The notes under the pieces are model-generated. The model made no database searches, had not been told where the DNA came from, and saw nothing but the letters and a program-made list of their open reading frames with translations. From Gnetum montanum (lineage: Eukaryota > Streptophyta > Gnetopsida > Gnetales > Gnetaceae): a DNA stretch of 64,000 bases. Both the position numbers and the translations under genes were made by a program. The stretch spans positions 666,478-730,477 of the forward strand of contig MNCI01025409.1 in assembly GCA_015680685.1 (NCBI GenBank), written 5' to 3'. Position 1 is the stretch's first letter, and each line of letters starts with the position of its first letter. Positions 10,316-22,388 of this stretch are shown here, in pieces.

Positions 10316-13268
10316 AATGGCAATGCTTCACGATCTTCCTTCACCTCTAGCCTTGACAAGTCCACACGGTGAGCTTGTAAGAGAATTGAACCTAGGATCA
10401 ATAGACTAGGAATCATCTGCAGATAGCACAGTAGTGTCCTTAGAAACATCCCCAGACTGGCCCAAAAATCTAAGCCAAGCCTTAGATTTAGAGGCTGAGG
10501 ATGTAACTGAGGACCCTCTCATTGAAACGCCTATGACTACATCTAAAGGGAGGAAGTAAAAATGTTAAAACTGAGCTCCCTCCTAGATTCGAAAACACAC
10601 AAAGATGTATCCAAGATACTGCAGGACAACATCGAAGTATTCACATGGTCTTACAATGACATGCCGAGCTTAGATCCGAGGCTTGTACAGCACAATATTG
10701 TCTTAGATTTGCGCATCAAAGTAGTGAAGTAAAAGGCTTGAAAGGTTAAACCAAAGATTGCACTGGCCGTACGTGATGAAATCACCAAGCTGTATCAAGC
10801 TGGTTTCATCTGGGCAGTTGATTACTTAGAGTGGATATCAAACATCGTTGTGGTTTCTAAGAAAATGAGAGGAATACAAATCTGTATAGACTTCTGAGAT
10901 CTGAACAAAGCAATAATCAAAGACAATTTCTCACTGCTGAGTATCGATTAACTCATTGATACTACGGCTGGTCATGCTTTGTTATCCTTCATGGACGATT
11001 TCTCTAGCTACATGGGTTGCAAGGTAGAGTGTAGCTCATCAGAAGGTTTATATCAAAGTTGACTAACAAGTTACACCCCATGCAACACTTACTAAAGAAA
11101 GGGGTTAACTTTTAATGGACAACACAATGTCAACAAGCATTCGATTATCTGAAGAAAGAGCTTTTACACCTCCTGACTATTTACCCACCGTAGAGGGATA
11201 AGCCTTTCTATATCTACCTTGCCACCTCAGACACGTCTATCACGACACTATTATGTCAGAAACAAGATGAAGGCTCTGAGATTTTAGTGTATTACTTAAG
11301 TCATGCATTGATAGCATATGAGAAAAAATACAATGAGATGGAGAGAAATTTCCTTGCCCTAGTGTTTGCATTAAAAAAGTGGAGGCATTATCTTTTCTGT
11401 AGCAAAGTCAGCATCATTTGCAAAAGCAATGTCCTCTAGGCTATCATGAATAATTTGTACGAGAGCAGCAGGATAGCTCGATGGAAAGCCATAACCGTAG
11501 AATTCGATTTGCATTATGTGAGCCAATCGTCGATGAAAGGTCAAGCTATAGCTACGCAACTCACGACCTCACCCGTCAACAATTGGAAAATCATAGAACC
11601 CGAATTCCCTGACGAGCACGTTAGCACCATCAACACTATTCCATCTCATCTTGAAGCTACTTTACACTTCGATGGTGCCTTGAGTATGAATGGTGGTAGT
11701 GCAGCAACCATCATTACGTTCCCCTCTGGGGAGATTCAGCCGTTTGCTTATCGATTCACGTTCCTTTGTACGAACAATGTGGTAGAGCATGAAGGACTCC
11801 TCAGGGGTCTCTTAGTAGTCCAAGCACTAAAAATTCAACATCTAGCAATCTGTGGCGATTCACAACTCATTGTGAATCAAATCACTAAGGTCGATGCTTG
11901 TTAAGCTACTCACCTGCAGCCCTATTACGATATGGAAAAAGGTTTACTTAAAAAATTTGTAACAATGGACATTCAACATGTGCCATGCAATGAAAACATC
12001 GTAGTAGATGCCTTGGCCACCCTAGCATTAAACGTGTCACCACACCTGTTCGCAAGTTTACCTGCTTTGATTATCGAGTGTATGAAGCCTATTACTGAAG
12101 CGGTACATGTAGCCTCTATAAGCGCTGTGGATACCCAGGAGTGGTATGTCAACATTAAAGCCTACCTACAACATGGCGAGCCTTGAAGCGGATTAACATC
12201 TACTCATAAGGATGCGATCCGAAAGTGTGCTCGACAATATGTGCTCATGGGAGAAAACACCTTGTGAAAATTCTCCTTTGATGGGATATTGCTGGCATGT
12301 GTAAACGAGGAGCAAGTGCAGAAGGTCATTAATGAACTACATAAGGGACTGTGTGGTGGACACATAGCACCTAGGGCCATGGGGGAAAAAATTAGATGCC
12401 TAGGATACTACTGGCCTCACATGGAGTGGGATTGCCTGGCCAAAGTCAAGACTTGTGATACGTGCCAACGATACACAAATCTCATACACGTTTCACCTAT
12501 AGAGTTGCATCCAACGTAGATCACATGGCCATTCCAACGATGGAGACTAGACATTATAGGACCTATCACGCCTAAGTCTTCCGCAAGGCATAGCTTCACC
12601 ACCACCACCACTGAGTACTTTATGAAGTGGGTGGAAGCTATTTTCCTTAGGAAAACTACATCTCAACAGGTTTGCCACTTCATATTAGATAACATCGTGA
12701 CAAGGTTTGGGCTTCCCATGATGATTGTGATCAACAACAGGCCACAATTTGGTAGTGCAGAAACCAAAACCTTTTGTAGCAACCTTGGCATTAGGCAATC
12801 ATTCTCCTTGCCATACTACCCGCAAGAAAATGGATAAGAAAAAGCTATGAACAAAGCCATCGTCAAGTTGCTCAAGAAAATTCTTAACAACAGCAAGAGG
12901 TGATGGCACGAGAAAATCCTCTATGTGCTTTGGGCTTACAGGATAACAGGCAGGACGACGACAAGTAAGAAACCTTATAGTCTTATTTATAGATATGAAG
13001 TGGTGTTGCCTCTTGAGCTGCAGGTATCATCACTTCGAATGATCCTATCAGATGTCATGAGCGAAGCCCAAAATAATGAGTTGAGGATCATCGACCTTAT
13101 CTCCATAGAGGAGGAGTGCACGTAGACACTTGGTGGCATAGAGCAATATCAAAACAAGCAACAGTAGAAGCAACATGCAAACCTACATAAAAAACTAGTA
13201 AAAAAGGGGGGTCTCATTCTCAAGGCTGTCCATGAACATGCGAACAAATTCTTAGCAAACTAGGAAGG
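10316..13268 (+). pseudogene. pol: RT-RNase H-integrase polyprotein of element A
   Basis: Domains in order are an N-terminal leader, the RT fingers and palm start (IVVVSKKMRGIQICIDF, FMDDFSSY near 10990), RNase H (LHFDGALSMNGGS, ICGDSQLIVNQI) and integrase from about 12290. RT text jumps near 11025 from motif A to a C-terminal connection region (KLTNKLHPMQHLLKKGV), so the YxDD core is deleted. Integrase keeps the zinc-binding part (H and H in HKGLCGGH, then CDTC) and the first catalytic Asp (LDIIG). The second reads VINNRPQF (Asp to Asn) and the third Glu position reads Lys, both G-to-A type. The integrase C-terminus runs into array 3. The protein could not act. Confidence 0.85.
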
Positions 13269-13506
13269 TTTGCTAGGACCTTAAACTAGCACAACCACCA
13301 TCCGCTATGATGATAAACTAGCATTATGGTTGGCTGAGACCTTAAACTAGCAGAGATGATCTGCTAGGACCTTAAACTAGCACAACGACCATCCGCTACG
13401 ACGATAAACTAGCACAACGGTCTACTAGGGCCTTAAACTAGTGCACCACGGTCTGTTGAGACCTTAAAATAGCACATCAGATGGTCTACCAGGACCTTAA
13501 ACTAGG
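13262..13506. repeat. Array 3 of element A, after integrase
   Basis: Units of about 25-45 bases share TAGGACCTTAAACTAGCAC, alternating with CATCCGCTACGA. The core TTAAACTAG is the same as in arrays 1 and 2 but the flanks differ. The same position in B (26636-26900), C (45786-46060) and H (62010-62420) holds related arrays. Here the array truncates the integrase tail. Confidence 0.75.
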
Positions 13507-14817
13507 TTCGTGGCACATCCCCAGCATGTATCCATGACTCATCAAGCAAGTGAGCGTGCATAGTGCCAACATGGGGTGGGGCGTTGCAGTTCTAGAATGT
13601 AATTCACGATGCCAAGAAAACATTCTCTGGGATATGTGCAACACCATTGCCCCTGGCATCTTGCTGATCCTCCGGAGATGTCGTCTGACATCTTGTTGAC
13701 CTTTCGAAGCTACCGCTACCATGCCCCATCAGCTTGGCAGTAGCTTCCGTGGTTGGTGCCTGCTGCTAGGGTCCCAGAACTATTATGGCCTAGCCACATA
13801 GTTGCTGCCCTTCAACCCCCTCCATCACCCATGCCTAAAACACATTCAGCTGTTAAGCCTCTCCACTTATAATTGAAATGCATAATGTTTGTCTTGGGCA
13901 GGGACTCCTGAGCACTCACATCATCGCAACTTCTAGCTTCCTCGACGCCAACCTCTCCATGCCGATGCTACCAGAACCGCTACTGGCCTTTCTGGTTTGG
14001 ACGTTGCATGCCTCAAAAAGGATGTCCATTTACCCAAAAACATTTAAAGTAAGCAAGAACTTCACCTTCATTTTTATTGATGGTTGTTTCTTCTGGTTTG
14101 CTCTCTATTGTGTTTGCAGGGTAGGTGCTAGAGAGGCATCAATCAGAGGTGCGTTTTGCCAAGGTGGTGGGACACTACATCATTCCAAGGTGATCTTCTT
14201 GACTAGCTTGGCTACATGGGAGTGCACATCCTATCCTCCCCTTTAACCTCCTTTACCTCATTTCATAAACCTGCAATTCTCCCTCTTACATCGCCTTTTA
14301 TGATTTTTCCCAATGCCTGTAAAGCCCTCCCATATGCTCAACTGCAAAGTCCATGACACACGTAACACAACTCGTCGCATGGGAAACATCTATAGGTAGG
14401 TTAAAGCCCCACATGGATGTAACGCAACTCATCCTAGGAAAGAAACACCTATCCTACAACAACAAGGTTGTTTGCAAATGAAAATGGTAGAACAACAAAA
14501 GAAAAGTGTAAAAGAGAAAAAGCTCACACAAAACAAAATGTGCCTAAAACAAATGGCACATCAGTTGTTTCATAATGACCATCTCTAAGAATCCTGATGA
14601 GAGGTCAAAGACCTACAAAAAGAAAGATGCTCATGCATATTGACTCCCTCACAAGCACTCTGATGAGGGACCACATTGCTACTTCTTTCCCTTCTCGAAA
14701 CTGCCTTCGCAGCTCCACACTTTCCCCCCTTCCCTACATGGTTATCTTAGCATTCTCAAGCATATCTAAGCAACATCTCGATAGTTACTAAGGAGAGATG
14801 TTAGCGTTGTGCCTTTC
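13507..14817 (+). other. 3' untranslated region of element A
   Basis: No real reading frame is present. The block 13507-13740 aligns with the reverse complement of about 26440-26640 in B (shared phrases on GGGTGGG, TCTAGAA, CCCCTGGCATC), so it is a conserved non-coding part of the family between array 3 and the polypurine tract. Apparent ORFs of up to 122 codons have no counterpart in B. Confidence 0.6.
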
Positions 14818-14893
14818 GTGATGTTTTGTATTCTTTGTCGACGTCTCTCGGGCCCATCCTCCAGACGTCAACAAATAGGGGCCAATGAAAGAC
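14818..14893 (+). promoter_or_regulatory. Polypurine-tract hairpin of element A
   Basis: The tract (14870-14885, ACAAATAGGGGCCAA-like) primes plus-strand DNA. It lies in the 3' arm of an inverted repeat: TTTGTCGACGTCT at 14834-14846 pairs with AGACGTCAACAAA at 14863-14875. An outer arm (GATGTTTTG) can pair imperfectly with the first bases of the LTR. The same layout occurs in B, C and H. Confidence 0.7.
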
Positions 14894-16392
14894 CATAAAA
14901 TTTCAAGGTACTCTTGCTTCACTAGGGTCTTGGAATTGAGGCAAACATTTTTACAAGTGTAGCCTCATGACATTTTGGCAGGAAACAAAAGCATTGAGGT
15001 TAGACTATTTAGTTTGGAAAGTTTTCTAGTGCTAGAGTTGATAGGCTCAATGGACTCTCCAACCTACCCACCTGGGTGTTTCACCCAGTTGACAATCTAC
15101 TCAGAAACCATGCTTGGAGTTGTCGATGGTGCTCAGGATAAGAAAAATAGTTTAGCAAGTTTTTTAGTGGAGAAGTTTGCTACATTGCACAGCGTAGCAA
15201 GCCTTCAAGAAACTAATCAAGTGTTCGAATACAAGTTCGGCAAGATGTGCATGCAAGCAAAAATCACAATTGAAGCAAACGAGGTGCTATGCTACATAGT
15301 GTATCACAGTGTAGTAAGGGAAAAACAAGTAGAGTTTTCTCATCGCAGTTTTAACAGAACTGCAAATCGCATTGGTTGCTATGCTACGTAGCGTAGCACA
15401 GTATAGAAAATATGAAAATTAGCAAAGTGCTTCAAAAGGTAACCCCGCAAGCATCAAGGCTTTCAGCAATAGTTGCTAACTTTAGCATAAGTTTCTTTCT
15501 CAAACCGGTGGCTACGTTGTGCTACGCTACATAGTGTAGCAAGCAGCTATGCTATGCTGATGTGCTATGCTACGCAGTGTAGCAAGTAGATACGCTACTT
15601 CAATGTGCTGCATTCCTTGCTTGCACAGTTTCAATAGCATGGTTGTAGCATAGCAATTTCACGATCGATTTTTCACATATTTGCAGTAAGGGCACGTTAG
15701 CATATCATGGGTCTAGGACACATGATGTCCAAGCCTTTTCTCAACTACTCTTGGCCCTATAAATACACCTGCAAACGACACTAAAAAGGTTGGCTTTTTA
15801 ATTGGATTTTTTGCAAAAAGAATAAGCATTTTTGCATTGAAGACAGCGATTGGCAAATCTTTGTTGGCAAGCTTAGCAATTGTTGACAATCTTGAGTTGG
15901 CACTTTACTTTGGCATTTGGCATTAGCTCTTTGCATTGGAATTTTGTGTACTGTTGGCTTTTAAGTCCTCATTCGAAGGCATAGTTGGCACATTTTGAGC
16001 ATTCTGGTCATTCTTGAACTCTCTACGTGCCTCCAGCACCGTGTAACTTGTTGCATACTTTAAACAAGGAAGAGAATCAAACCCACGATTTTGCGGTGGT
16101 GCATTTCCTTACCCCAGCTTATTCTGTTATTTCTTCATTGTTATGATTTTTTAGCATTATTTTCTACATTCTTGTATTTATTAATCATCAGTTACACCTC
16201 ACGTATTCCGCATTTAAATAACATTCATGTAAGGTTAAGTTACATCGATTAAGTCCCGGTCTGATTGACCAGACTGTTCAGGGCACCCCACTTCTGTTGT
16301 ATCCAGAATGACCCTTGCATAGATCTAGGGTTAAAATTGTTCATCCAACGACCTCTCGGTGTTTTCAGCCACTGATGTTTTTAGTCACTACA
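14886..16392 (+). repeat. 3' LTR of element A
   Basis: The LTR begins TGAAAGACCATAAAAT, directly after the polypurine tract, and ends TTTTAGTCACTACA, matching the ends of the B and H LTRs. A TATA box (CTATAAATAC) is at 15757-15766. About 15180-15620 is rich in short palindromic motifs built from GCTACGC and GTAGCGTAGC. It is about 115 bases shorter than the B LTRs. Confidence 0.85.
15757..15766 (+). promoter_or_regulatory. TATA box of A LTR
   Basis: CTATAAATAC follows CCTTTTCTCAACTACTCTTGG. The same spaced sequence is present on the minus strand of both B LTRs (24655-24665 and 41282-41292) and the C 3' LTR (43984-43994). Confidence 0.65.
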
Positions 16393-17100
16393 ATAGGCAC
16401 TAGCTTTCAAAAGCTCATGCAACACCCTACCACCCCCAAGCCAATGGTCAAGCAAAGGTATTAGACAGGAAAATCACTAAGATCTTAACATGAATAGTTA
16501 GCAAATATAGAAGAGACCAAAGCACTAAACTTAATGATGCCCTCTAAGCCTATCACCTAACTTGGAAACTCCCTATAGGCTATTCTTTATATGAGCTAGT
16601 GTATAGAAAATTACCAACCCTTCCTATTTACTCCAAGCTTTGTACACTTTTAATAGCTTGTGACCTTGACCTTAATCTAAATTTATCATAAAAAGAAAAA
16701 CTAATGAACCTTAACTTGCTAGACAAGAATTGATTGGTAGCCTTGTCATCTAATGATTTTCATAAAGCATTTAATAAGAAATGCAATGACCTCAAAATAA
16801 GAAAGATAAAATTTCAATCAAGATATAAGATCCTTTACTAGAATCCTACACATGTGCCATAAAGAAATAAGTTCCAAACCTTGTGGGAAGGACATTACAT
16901 CATCTATGAAACCTTTTCTTCTAAGGCCATGTTGATCTACAAACTTGAAAGCCCAAATAAGAAACTACTAATCAACATGTAATAAATAAAGCCTTTCCAT
17001 GAGCCTAAGAGAGCTAGTGGTTGCAACACCTTCTTAGATTTACAAGCATACTTGATATTTTGAATCTCCTCCTTTCAATTCAATCATGGGGGAGAGGACC
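16393..17100 (+). pseudogene. Athila-like integrase C-terminal remnant
   Basis: Translation in shifting frames gives text such as LPIGYSLYELVYRKLPTLPI, followed by KEKLMNLNLLDKN, FQSRYKIL and KLESPNKKLLINM. This order matches the integrase C-terminal part of Athila elements (the GxSPYxLVYGK region through the tail). A purine-rich CATGGGGGAGAGGACC near 17088 could be the end of the coding part. It may belong to the element whose gag starts at position 1, or to F. Many stops. Confidence 0.55.
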
Positions 17101-18711
17101 ATCCATGATGATTAATAAAGTGGCTCTTCAATTTTTTTACACTTTTTGTTTTATATCATTTTTTATCTTACACCATCTTTAGTACATTTTATATTTCTTG
17201 AATATTTTACAATTTTTGTATCCTTTACTTTATTTTGATTTGTGTTTTTCTTATGTTTGTCTTCTTTTCCTTTATTACCATAGGACACAGTGATGTTGTA
17301 GTTGTTTACTAATGGTGGTTTATACTTAATGCTAATTGATTTCTAATGTCTAGATTTTATCNNNNNNNNNNNNNNNNNNNNNNNNNNNNNNNNNNNNNNN
17401 NNNNNNNNNNNNNNNNNNNNNNNNNNNNNNNNNNNNNNNNNNNNNNNNNNNNNNNNNNNNNNNNNNNNNNNNNNNNNNNNNNNNNNNNNNNNNNNNNAAA
17501 AAAAAAAAAAAAAAAACAACATGATGAAAATTCAAACCATACCGCTTAAACTCAATAACAAGCTATAGACACTAGTTATGGGACTAGAAAGACATGTTAC
17601 ACATGCTTGAAATTCCTCTCTAACTAAGGCCCTTTCTCACTTCCTACTTCTGTTTTCCTTCTCTTATAGGAATGATGATTGATTTGTAGGAGCATTCTTA
17701 TGTCTTGAGGAGATGGGCTAATCTTAGAGTTTCGATGCAAAGTTACTAGAAGTGGTTGATTTTGATCTGGACTAAGGATGGACTTTATCAAGTCATTTTA
17801 ACCATAAAATCCATAAGGGACTTCATGTGACAATGATTCAAGACTCTATTCCACCTTCTCTTTCATGTACCACTGTTTCCTATAATTCACCTTACTACTA
17901 ATTTTTCATGATTTTGTTCGATGTCTTAGTTTGATGTGTTGAAATTCCTAGGTAGATTCTTATGAGATTTAGTTTCAACTTTCGACAACCATTGATCATC
18001 CATGGGATCCACGAACTCCTTGTTTTGAAGGCATGCAAGGGCATTAAAGGCATGAGCTTGCTATGGGGAGAACCCACTTATATAACTCTTGGTTGGGGGT
18101 AAGTTAAGTTCCTTATTCTTAGGCATTTTTTCTATCAAATCCCTTATGCACCCCATCGGTTGCATCCAACTATACACTCCTTCAATTCATTATCTAGTTC
18201 TAAACTCCTTTGAATGATCTATCTAGCCCTCTTCCACTATTCCATCATGTACATGGCATTTTTGGATCTTCAAAAACATTCATTTCACACTTAAACTCTT
18301 GTTTTCTTGATTATTTTTACAAGTGCAAAAGTTTTTCTATTGGATCCATTGATGAGATCTTGTCAATAAATGGGATCACATTGACATGATCCTATCAATG
18401 GGATCGTGTTGATGTAACCCAAAACTCCTATAAATACCAATGAACACTTAGCAATTTTTGCACATTTTCTCATAAATAAGGGGGGAGGTTTTGCATTTTT
18501 CAAAATCCAAAACCCTCAAGAGCTCATAAATTTCAAACCATTTGTCCAGTTACCCTCATTCTTTAGTCTTGTAGCTACTGGAGGTAAGCTCTACGTCGTG
18601 GGGGCAACAAACCTCAAGTTTTTGATGAAAACTTTTATGAAGTTTCTCTGACTCCTAGAAAGGTTTAACTAATAAAATAGCATTAAAATCATCAATTTAT
18701 GAAAGTTAAAC
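17101..18711. other. Athila-like 3' non-coding DNA with gap and LTR-like tail
   Basis: There are no genes. About 17520-17700 aligns with about 23110-23270 inside element G (shared CACTAGTTATGGG and GAAAGACATGTTAC), so this is an Athila-type 3' untranslated region. From about 18340 the text turns LTR-like, with repeated ATCAATGGGATC phrases and a TATA box CTATAAATAC at 18427-18436. It stops where element G was inserted and may continue after 56823. Confidence 0.5.
17362..17497. other. Assembly gap (136 N)
   Basis: A run of N is followed by 19 A. The poly(A) next to the gap probably explains why the assembly failed here. Frames crossing it are meaningless. Confidence 0.99.
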
Positions 18712-18716
18712 CCTTA

Positions 18717-19600
18717 TGATGAAGCATCGGTTGGCTGCATTGATGTAGCTACCTCGATGCAGTTGCTTCAATGCAGTTGCATACCTATCGACATGATCCT
18801 ATTAACACATGCAATGATGCATTAATGTAGTGTTTGTTTTTGCCTATAAATATGTGTTCTCTTGCCATGTATTGACATTATTTTGTCAATAGAGTAGCCA
18901 AACTCTTGTAGTTTTATTCTGTAGTCTTAAAGAATAGTTAGTGAGTGCTCGTAGTGTGGATCTGAGTCAATTGTATGACATCTTATTCAAGTGAAAATTT
19001 ACCTAAACACATTCCATGAATAGTAATAAGATTGAGATTAATTCTTATTTATTATAGCACTTTGACTTAGATTAAATTTACTTTCCATGCAATTTACTCT
19101 ACATGTACATAGTTAATATTTATGTTTCCATACATGTTAATGAATTGGCAGAATGAGCATGACCATCTTTGAGCGTAAACACATATTTGCTTGGTAATCC
19201 CAGTAGCATTATTTCTTGCTTCACCTAGTAGCATAGTGCTTGGTAATCTAAGTAGTCAATACGTGGGTTTAGGACATGTATGGTAAGCTTGGAATGGACA
19301 CTCATTACTTGTAGGCTAGTTTAAACTTTATCTTTCTATTGTTAATTAGATTAAATAATTGATTCTTATTATTGTTAGGAGTAGCATAAGGTCAAAACAA
19401 CATCAAGAATCATATGCCTCACTCTAGAATAAACGATATGTGACAAAGATACCATTAGTCCAAGTGGGAAGATAGTGAATTATGATCAAGGCATAATGAT
19501 CTAGATGCCACAACTAGTCCCATCCATGGAATTTGATTGGATTGTGCATGAATGCTTGTGATGCATATGGTTGGGCGTAGGGGATACATACCAATTATCA
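18717..19600 (+). repeat. 5' LTR of element G
   Basis: Starts TGATGAAGCATCGG and ends CCAATTATCA. A TATA box (CTATAAATA) lies at 18844-18852. The first part repeats a GATGTAG/GATGCAG phrase. It aligns over its full length with the split 3' LTR. Confidence 0.85.
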
Positions 19601-19601
19601 T

Positions 19602-19619
19602 TGGCACCATTTTCGAGAA
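19602..19619 (+). other. Primer-binding site of element G (decayed)
   Basis: TGGCACCATTTTCGAGAA, one base after the LTR, matches the start of the tRNA-Asp-type site TGGCGCCGTTGCCGGGGA and then diverges. Confidence 0.6.
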
Positions 19620-19689
19620 TGGTGCTTGTTATCTAGATTAGCTATATTATACATGTTTATTGTTAAGGTGTTAACAATTTATCTTTCAG

Positions 19690-22388
19690 AAAATATAAAG
19701 TCACACATGTTTTTAATACGTCTTCTTCACATAGGATCAATAATGCATCATATGATGAAAACTCTTGTAGGAGAAATAATAGGATCTATATTGAAGAGAA
19801 TTGTAGTGAACAACCTCAAGAAAGGGTTTTGTATGCTCATTTTAATACTTACGACATTCAAGGATTATATTCAGCTAGTGTAGACAATCTTAGAGGAGAT
19901 GGAGAAAGTCCTAGAACAAGGAGGATCTCAAGGCCTAGGACCTCCTCTAAACCTAGAAAAGATAGATCAAGGGACTATGGGGGAAGATATAACAACCATG
20001 ATGATTCTCCCAGTTCCCCATCTTCCTCTTCCTCTTTAACATCTAGTTTTGACCAATAGGAATGTAGGTATAGAGATAGAACTCTACTAAGGGATGAAGA
20101 TGAAGATAGAAATCAAACCCAAGGGCAAAATCAAAAACATCAAGGTGAGCATAGACAAGATCATCACTATCTAATTAATAGAAATAGAGATTATCAATGT
20201 GACATGTCTAATGAAGTTGATCCCTTGTTGGCTACTAGGGACATGGCACAAATTAGGAAGGTAGTTCAAATATCCCAAAGGCATTAAAGGGATAGCCACA
20301 TCAAATAGTATGATATAGAAAAAATTTCTAAATTTAGTAGAGGCTATAATTCTGATCCACAACATCATTTACAAGCCTTCCATGATGGCTACACCTTGTA
20401 AAATATTGAACACAAGTGGAAAAAGCTTAAGCTCTTTCCTAGGAGATGAAGCTAAAAGTTGGTATAGATCGTTGGAACTAGATTCAATCCATTGATGGTC
20501 CACAATGCTAAAACTCTTTAATGAAAAATATCAAACCTATGCAAGAGTGTCCAACCTAGGAAAAAAAATTCAAGGGTGAAAGGAAGAAAATCATGAACCC
20601 TTGGATTTGACCTTGAATAGATATATTCGCTACTACATAGATGTCCCAACCATGATTTCTCTCAAAAAGAGCAACTTTTTCACATCTTAGATGGGTTTCA
20701 TAATCAAATGAGGGAGACCCTTGGGATTTATTCCCAAGGTCAATTATATGAACTGAAAGCTCATAAGATACAAAGGATAATTGAGTGGGTGGCAAGAGAA
20801 TAAGGAGAGCTGTGTAAATGAGTGAATGTAGAGGAATATAACTAGGATCCAACTCTTCAAAAGAAGAGGATCCATATCTATGATGAGGAAAAAGAGGCAT
20901 CTCTCAATTAGATTCTTTCATAATTAACCTTGTCAATACAAAATTCTATTGATGAGCTTGAAGCAAGGATAGATAAGATGTAGAAGTTGATGAATGGTAA
21001 AGTTATAACTTACATGAAAAAAATAAAGGATAGAGTAAAGGAAAAATAATTAAGAGATCAAAACAAGAAGAGGGAAAAGAACCAAGAAATAGGTAGGAAC
21101 ACTTATTAGCAAAAAGGAAAAATGGTTGTAGAAGAAGAGGTTATAGACTCAACCATAGAAAAGGATGATGGATGTGACATCTACCTATATGATCATCCAA
21201 AGGACTATTACCTAGTCATGTTACATCTACATGAGTATTGAACGTTTGCTTTGAATCCCAAGTTTGTACAAAAGCAAATGACTAGGAAATCACCTTTCTC
21301 ACAAGGTAATTATAGATAATCCTACAACTAATCATACTATCCTAGTGGGACTTATTATTAGCCACAAAACTATTATCAAACATAGTGGAAAACCCATAGT
21401 CATGGGGAAGGCCATCATCAAACCTGCACTAGCCTTACTGCCAATTGGATCCATATAGATATTACGCTTGATAACTTGTTTTCTTGACTAATTCAACTTT
21501 CTCTACCTCAAATGACTACTACCATTCCCTCGAATATCATCAACCTACAACATCGTTTGAGGGATCACCACCTCATGTCTCTCATCCTCCATCATATCCT
21601 CAATAGTCTCATACCTACCTCCACCATATGTCACTGCCAACAACACAAGAAGGTTTGACACCACAACATCAATGAAAGAATGTCATTTGTGCTATGATCG
21701 TACACAAAAATGATAATGCTAATAGATCTCAACCACAACCTTGAAAATTTCCTTTCTTTGTGGTAGTTTCCTCAGAAAAGCATAAAAATTGTAGACCTAC
21801 TAGTGCATTGAAACCCACACAAGGCCAATTTGGTGCAACACCCTTCCTCAAAAAACAATGTCTCTTAATCATATGCAAAAGTCAACAACCATCACTACTC
21901 CAACATAGGAAAAAAACAATAAATCTATCACTGTGGAGAGATAGAAAAATCCATGCATAACTAATAATAATGGGTGTAGTTGTGGGCTAAAAGTTTAAAA
22001 TGTTAACACAACCCCTATACCAAGCCATAACAAAGTTAAGGAACAAGTGTGTGAGCAAAAACAAGTCTATGTAGTAGTCACTAAACCAGAAGACACCCAA
22101 TGGTTTGAAAATAAGAGTATAAAACTATTTCAAAGATGCATTGGAACAACTGATCTGCTTATTAGTTCTATACTTAAGAAAATAGAACAAACAAAGGGCT
22201 TAGACACATATATCTTACACTTTGATTAGACATTGGAAGAGGATGTTAAACATGAAGACCTTGAAATTAAACTAGAAAATCAAGAAGAAGAAGAAAACAT
22301 ATCTGAACCTCTCAAAATGGAAATACCTTCAATTTTAGATGAAGATACATCTTCGAATGATCCAAACGAGACTATCATAAATTTCTAA
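19690..22388 (+). pseudogene. gag: Gag-like frame of element G
   Basis: Coding text starts with TSSSHR-like residues and a basic/acidic serine-rich region (19829-20058, ending SSPSSSSSLTSS). A retrotransposon gag domain follows (about 20330-20800: HHLQAFHDGYT, KLKLFP, WSTMLKLFNEKYQ, DVPTMISLKK), then a lysine-rich part, a tyrosine/proline/glutamine-rich stretch (21300-21650), and an acidic tail ending near ETIINF at 22388. The order fits Athila gag. Stops and frame changes are frequent and no protease follows. Confidence 0.7.

Larger units (their letters stand above)
2161..16392 (+). mobile_element. Tat/Ogre-like gypsy element A (5'-truncated)
   Basis: The element holds gag (2188-3699), protease (3700-4590), an antisense spliced gene (9619-5069, minus strand), RT-RNase H-integrase (10316-13268) and a 3' LTR (14886-16392). 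It has the same family order as element B but lacks the 5' LTR, the primer-binding site and the gag N-terminus. Only a 3' flank is available (ATAGG), so no target duplication can be tested. Coding regions carry many stops and the RT core is deleted. The left edge is approximate. Confidence 0.82.

Noticed and set aside
13878-14246. 122-codon plus-strand frame in the 3' region of A
   Set aside because: The homologous part of B has no corresponding frame; it is non-coding 3' DNA.
17346-17549. Frames across the N run
   Set aside because: They consist of undetermined bases.
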